In this document: piece after piece, positions 59,226 through 64,000 of the stretch
Layout: each line of letters begins with the position of its first letter
Numbering within the stretch: the stretch's first letter is position 1
Source of the DNA: Sphagnum compactum
Lineage: Eukaryota > Bryophyta > Sphagnopsida > Sphagnales
NCBI GenBank assembly: GCA_965153455.1
Contig: OZ234497.1
Span: forward strand, 10,416,001 to 10,480,000
DNA length: 64,000 nt
Direction: 5' to 3'
Notes under the pieces: model-generated
Told to the model about the DNA's origin: nothing
Seen by the model: the letters and a program-made list of their open reading frames with translations, nothing else
The model's database searches: none
Made by a program: the position numbers and the translations under genes

Positions 59226-59468
59226 GGCAAGAATTGGGTTTTGCATGATAAGACTAAGCATATTGATGCACAATGCCACTTTATAAGAGATCAAGGTAAG
59301 AAGGAAAGAATTGAACTTAAGTTCGTCAGTTTAAAGGACCAGACAACTAACATCATGACCAAGCTGCTCAGAATGGTGCAATTTGAAGAAACTCCAAGAC
59401 CAGCTCCACTTGAAGACAAAAGAAGAGTTTTATACGTTACATTACGTGAACTCTTGTGCTATTTTTGA
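59226..59468 (+). pseudogene. Ty1/copia RNase H C-terminal fragment
   Basis: The plus frame reads HDKTKHIDAQCHFIRDQ, then ERIELKFVSLKDQTTNIMTK (about 59,244-59,358). It matches the conserved end of copia polyproteins: KTKHI-D-HFIR followed by a D-Q-ADI-TK block. Ala-Asp is replaced by Thr-Asn. The frame stops at 59,466. No integrase or reverse transcriptase precedes it and no LTR was recognised after it, so it is an isolated remnant. Confidence 0.78.
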
Positions 59469-60100
59469 ATAGTTGTCCAGACTTGGATCAGTTTCTATTT
59501 TTAGCTAGTTGTAGCTGAAGTAGGAAGAAAATAAAAGAGTCCCAAGAAGAATACATGTTCAAGTTGCTTGTGCACCCCACCAGTGGACTAAGCATCTCCT
59601 AGTGTAAGTAGTAGAAGAAGAGCTTTTGCTTAGTGAAATGGAATGTGAAGTATGACACCCATCGAGCTCTTTGGTGACCTATGGACTTGTGCGTTATTCA
59701 TATATGACTGCTGTTGAGCCTGGTGTGTCAATCTATGTGGTAAATTACATTGTCCTTCACAAAAGGATTCTGCCCTTCACCTGAAGCTAAGATTCCTAGG
59801 GTCACGTTTCAACTGCTATTTCAAATGCATGCAACCAGATCATGATGGTCATATGCATCATACACATCATGATTGAATCATCACTCCAATGTCTGACACA
59901 CAGGCTCAAATGTGTCTTTAGAGCTAGCCGACATCATGATTGAGTTTTCTCACCACTTCCATGAATGCAACTGCAACTTAGGTTATTGTTCTTACAATTG
60001 TTTGCGTTAAACATTGAGTAGTTCCTTTGTATACTTATCTATACCTGCCATCCATGGGGCGTTCCTTCTTACATCGAACATATTGTCAAATTGCTTGTCA
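59469..60100. other. Gene-free stretch
   Basis: No gene or recognised repeat. It may include the decayed 3' part of the copia copy. Confidence 0.4.
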
Positions 60101-60380
60101 TGGCCCAACTGAACCAACAGCCACCTATGCAACATCATCCATTGGAAGCCTGCTATGACTCAATTGTGCATGAACCCCAACTAAGTTGATGCCAGTTTCA
60201 ACTTGGTAACCTTTACAGGATAGGTAATTGATAGGTGCTGTAGGTTAAGTAAGTAGATGCACTTAGATGGTTATCACATAAGTGAGGGCTACCGGGTTGT
60301 TAGTAGGTAGGCAAAACAGAAAGTGGTTTGGAAGACCACACTGGGGTTTGATTAAAAGACAGTACAAAACAGCACAATGG
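60101..60380. repeat. Diverged copy of the 48.7-kb MITE-like family
   Basis: ACTGAACCAACAGCCACC, ACTCAATTGTGCATGAACCC, CAACTAAGTTGATG and TTGGTAACC follow the same order as 48,665-48,760. TTAAGTAAGTAGATG and GTTAGTAGGTAGG follow. The right terminal repeat is not recognisable, so this copy is degraded or truncated. Confidence 0.6.
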
Positions 60381-60559
60381 GGCAGATGGGGGGAACCCAA
60401 ACTGTGGAAGTTGCGACACCAAAGAGCTCAATGGAAACTAACTAAAAGCTAATTCCAAGAAACCTCTAAAACTAGGGGAGTGATCCGTAAAAAGTGGTAT
60501 TGAACCAAGACCTTGATGGGTAGGAAGGCTATTGTGAGTTTGGAAAATATCCAGAGGAT

Positions 60560-61230
60560 TGGGGTGTGACCCTGATTGATGTGGTTGCTGGGTTAGTTGG
60601 GGTATAGGTTTATCATCAGGAGGGATGTTATTGTTCCCCTCTTTAACGAGTTGTCACACAACTGGTGGGGGTGTGGATTCCCTAAACCGTTCCCTAGGAG
60701 ATCTGATTTGAAGGATTCTTTCACATTTGTTTATGCCTTAGCGCCATTCTCACATCATCTCATTTTGTTTTCATGCCGCTTTAAACGCCTATGCTACCTG
60801 CACATGGAAAACCACGCACTTGGTGAAGCTTCGACATTCAAACTTACCTCGCTACTTGGGCTAACCCTGACCTCTAAACAAGTGGACCAATACTTGCCGC
60901 AGACTTCTCAAATGGTCCAAGGCCTTGTCGCTTGAGGATTACCATCTCTTGTCTTTCAACCTAACCATTGACTTTGCCTAGTTCAAAGAATTAACACATT
61001 GCAGCCAATGCCTTGGGCTTCCTTCTTCAAATTTTCATTCATCGGCAACTATGCGGCTCGTGAGAATGTCAAATTGGGAATTGAACCCAACCCAACACTT
61101 AAACTCCTAACTCAAGCCGCCACGACATTTGCCCCATGGTGGTCTGGACTTGGGCCCCCTATTAGGAGAGCCCCCATTTGAGGGTCCGCCTAGAAGGGCA
61201 TGTCACTCTCCCCCACTTTAAAGATGTCAA
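60560..61230 (-). mobile_element. LTR-type retroelement end with polypurine tract
   Basis: At 61,196-61,205 the sequence GGGCATGTCA ends an LTR-like region and is followed at once by CTCTCCCCCACTTTAAAGAT. On the minus strand this is a polypurine tract (GTGGGGGAGAG) abutting TGACATGCCC. The same arrangement, with a near-identical tract and a following GTCAA-GTCCTCATTGAC-like sequence, is seen at 25,073. The left boundary is not determined; 60.56 kb is a guess from the change in composition. No coding domains were found. Confidence 0.45.
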
Positions 61231-62740
61231 CATCCTTGTGGATGTTTATCTGGGGTGATCACTTTCGGCGCTTTCGTTATCTTCTCTTTCTCAACCTTTT
61301 CCTGGATTAGCTACTTTTGATCAGTCCATTCACATTATGTCTTTGTGTTCTCAACACAAGAGGTTTTACTAGGTGTGCTTTTTGTTTTCACTTGATGCAC
61401 TCACTTAGCGTCTTAAAGTGAAAGCACACTAAGCTCCCAACAATTGTAATCACAAGTATAATCTTTTTACAATTTGTTTTTTGGGTAAGGTGTGGACATC
61501 ACATCTTGGGTTATTTTTGTTTATTTTACATATATTTGATTAACTTTAGATTTAAACTAATCAATGCTAAAAAATAAATCCAACAAACATTGAAGATTTT
61601 AAACATATGAGGTATATTTGTGCCAAAATAATACTCGTCGCAAACTTTGAAAAAATGATATATGTACTCCAAAATTAAAGTTGGTGGAATCTTTGGATGA
61701 TTTTTTTTGTGGTGAATGATGTTAACATATATTATCTAAATATAGAGCCATTTAGAATTTTATAACTTTTGGTTGGAAATCAATGTTGAAAATGTGATTT
61801 TTTCAGTTTTTAATAATAAAGGTAAAATAATTTGAACGCTTTAAGAAAAATCACTACCAATTGAAAAAGAAAAAAAATTTACACATGGGCATGGTTTTAT
61901 TTTTTCATTTCACTTTTGTTTAATCATTTTTCTTAAAGCTTGAAATGGAAGACCCCATTTTGGAATTAAAATAAATCTAAAATGTACAAATTGCATATTC
62001 TGAACTATGTAAATTCAATCTTATTGATTTTGGACCATTGGATTGAAAACAATAAATTCAAAATAAAAAACGAATAGTCACAAATTTATTGCATCTTTAT
62101 TGTATGGAGCTGCCAAATGTCACAATCACCCACCTTCGTCACATTCTTTCCAGTGAAACAAACTTGGTTTCATTTTTAAAACTGTGGAGACTACATGTTA
62201 CTCTTTTCTAGAACTTTGACACAGTGATTGTGTGGATTGGAGTGTTCAAGAGAAAGAGTGCAAAGGTGTGAGCATTAGAGCTTCACAATGTGACCATCTA
62301 TGTTGGAGCTTCCATTAGGGTTATTTTGTGCACTAGAGCTTGTTGTAATTTTTGAAAAAATTCATAAGTGGCAAAACACTTATATGCATTGATCTTCCTT
62401 CCTTTCACACACATTATTCATTGGCATATCATTGAGAATTATGTTTATATCATGATTAAGTTATGCATTAGAGCTTTGGAACATCTAATAGAAGAGTTGA
62501 ATGTTTTGATGTTAGTTTATATGTTTGCATAACTTTGAATCACAAACTTCATTAGAATTGGCAGTGAGTAAAGCACCAAAGTTCTTGAATAACACCTTCA
62601 TATACTTGGGTTAATTCTAGAAACCTAATGGGTTCACCACTATCAGCCGGGTAAGCCTCTTGGGTGCATGGTACAAATGTTGTGAACCTCTTCTTGTCAC
62701 AACTTTAACCTTGGGCTCGAAATCAAAGCAAGGGCATGGA
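61231..62740. other. Gene-free AT-rich stretch
   Basis: It may include interior sequence of the LTR element at its left. No open frame of interest. No GTPase-domain exons for the dynamin copy that follows were found here. Confidence 0.45.
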
Positions 62741-62743
62741 AAG

Positions 62744-64000
62744 GTGTGGGTTGAGAGTGCGACCTGTGAGTCACACATGATAGCTGCAAGGCGCAAGGAG
62801 TGTCACTATTTCCAGCAAAGTTCAAATTATGGCCACCTTGCAAGCAGAATGGGCTCTAAATACTTGGGAAAAGTATTGTCTAAGGTGTAATGCAGTATCC
62901 TCTAGTTGCCATTATTTTTTGGTTAGTTTTTTTATCTTTCTTTCTCCCATATATGCATTGGTACATGTCAGTTCATGTCTTATGAGTGACTCTCATATGT
63001 AAGACATGCACAATAGACATTAGGTTATATCTGATGATAAGAGTAAATATCTGAAGGATGTGGCTTCTTTGTGATGCTTGCTTGAAGTTCAAGCTCACTA
63101 AAGGATGTTATACAGCAGATTGTCTTCCTCTTACAATCTATCATGAGGGGTCCAAATTTCAAATGCATGAAAAGGTTGTGTAACTAAAATCTACATCTGA
63201 TGCCAAACATATTGTTTGTGTGCAGCATTTGGAGGCTTTTATCAAGGCATGCATTCCTAGTATCCAGGCCATGATCAACAAGTAGATTGATGAGCTTGAA
63301 ACTGAACTTAACCAAATTGGTAGGCCGTTGGCAAATGATGCAGGGGTACAATTCTCTTCTGGCATCATCTATTCTTTCTGGGGGATTCCAAATTCTATTT
63401 GTGCTTGTTGAAGCCAAACTGTTGTGCTGTTGGTGAGGAAGTTGATGCAATTTTGCATCCATCCCAAGTTGGTAACTTCACATTCCATGATGACTTTGGG
63501 TAATGACTAAGGCGGAATTGGGTATTTTTTATACACATATGTGTGTCTTCTGCACACTCAACTGTACACCATTTTGGAGCTTTGCAGGGCATTTGACCAT
63601 ATCTTTAAAGATCATCTTGATGGAGTGTAAGTCCATTTGCTTTTCTCATTATGTGTTGTTAACAATGATGTGTGCTCTTGGCAAGGAGCCCTCCTGTAAG
63701 CTCTGTAGATATGTCATAAGATACAGGCAGAGCAAGGAGATAAAGGCTGGGTGATTTTCAAACATGTCAAACACAGCCTAAGGATTCAGCAACAAAACAT
63801 AGCACAGATCTTTTGCGAGACCAACTTTTTACTAGGGGAGTTTGGATCTGTTCTTTGTACTTAGAAATTGATTCCTTTGGTGGCCACAACTAAATTCCAC
63901 CTAGTTATGAAATTTCAGAGTAAACATTAGAAAATTGCTGTTTCTGGAAACTGACACATTGTATGTTATGGCAGACGACCAGGAGGCGAAAAAATTTACT
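62744..64000 (+). pseudogene. Dynamin-related protein (DRP1-type) copy, truncated and disrupted, runs off the window
   Basis: Exon-like blocks match the end of the GTPase domain and the start of the middle domain of plant DRP1. 62,744-62,884 reads HMIAARRKE, then [20 protein letters not shown], with donor AAG/GTGTAA. 63,226-63,345 reads HLEAFIKACIPSIQAMINK, stop TAG (63,283-63,285), IDELETELNQIGRPLANDAG. 63,556-63,626 reads TQLYTILELCRAFDHIFKDH, LDG, with donor GTAAGT. 63,975-64,000 reads RPGGEKIY. Exon phases agree with a functional gene. Disruptions: no upstream GTPase exons (P-loop, DTPG, TKLD), the in-frame TAG, and the third block's acceptor position reads CTGCAC rather than CTGCAG. Introns are retained, so it arose by DNA duplication rather than retrotransposition. 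Intact DRP1 proteins act in membrane fission at the cell plate and in endocytosis; this copy probably does not. Confidence 0.85.

Noticed and set aside
62640-62740. Possible tRNA-derived SINE next to the dynamin copy (GGGTAAGCCTCTTGGGTGCA, TTGGGCTCGAA)
   Set aside because: The words only loosely resemble pol III A and B boxes, no cloverleaf can be drawn and no A-rich tail or target duplication is visible.

Overview
This is a nuclear window from a land plant. The evidence is spliceosomal GT-AG introns, a plant-type Pumilio with an N-terminal NABP region, a plant-specific WD40 protein, a plastid-type DnaJ-like zinc-finger protein, dynamin-related (DRP1-type) exons, and abundant CACTA, Helitron, gypsy and copia remnants in AT-rich DNA. 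A fern or other non-seed plant is my best guess from the mix of well-conserved genes and unfamiliar repeats. I cannot prove the lineage from sequence alone.

Layout. 1-2.9 kb is AT-rich repeat DNA. A small gene island follows at about 3-16.2 kb: an unrecognised serine/proline-rich protein (+, 3911-5515), a complete nine-exon Pumilio RNA-binding protein (-, 7638-13369, 1199 aa) and a two-exon 98-aa DnaJ-type cysteine-rich protein (-, 15131-15783). The island is bracketed by copies of the same satellite-like repeat in opposite orientation (about 185-480 and about 17.9-19.6 kb). From 20,888 to 27,480 lies a CACTA-type DNA transposon with a 3-bp target duplication. It carries a 25-bp minisatellite, Helitron-like repeats and an internally deleted LTR element with a 5-bp target duplication, so the nesting is three levels deep. 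27.5-46.6 kb is repeat-rich, with a broken gypsy gag on the minus strand (34.8-37.0 kb) and several short tandem duplications and hairpin elements. A GC-rich Helitron (46,860-47,827) and small inverted-repeat elements follow.

48.9-59.2 kb is the second gene region. It holds a nine-coding-exon WD40 protein (+, 53,002-58,292, 443 aa) with an upstream leader intron. Downstream are a copia RNase H fragment (59.2 kb), an LTR-like segment ending in a polypurine tract (61.2 kb), and at the right edge a 5'-truncated DRP1-type dynamin copy with an in-frame stop and a lost splice acceptor, running off the window.

The genes do not form a pathway or cluster. They are independent housekeeping or regulatory genes separated by transposable elements. 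I found no tRNA, rRNA or CRISPR features. The most interesting signals are the nested transposon block, the shared termini linking the Helitron copies, the four upstream ORFs before the Pumilio start, and the decayed dynamin copy. I did not find a convincing new multi-gene system.
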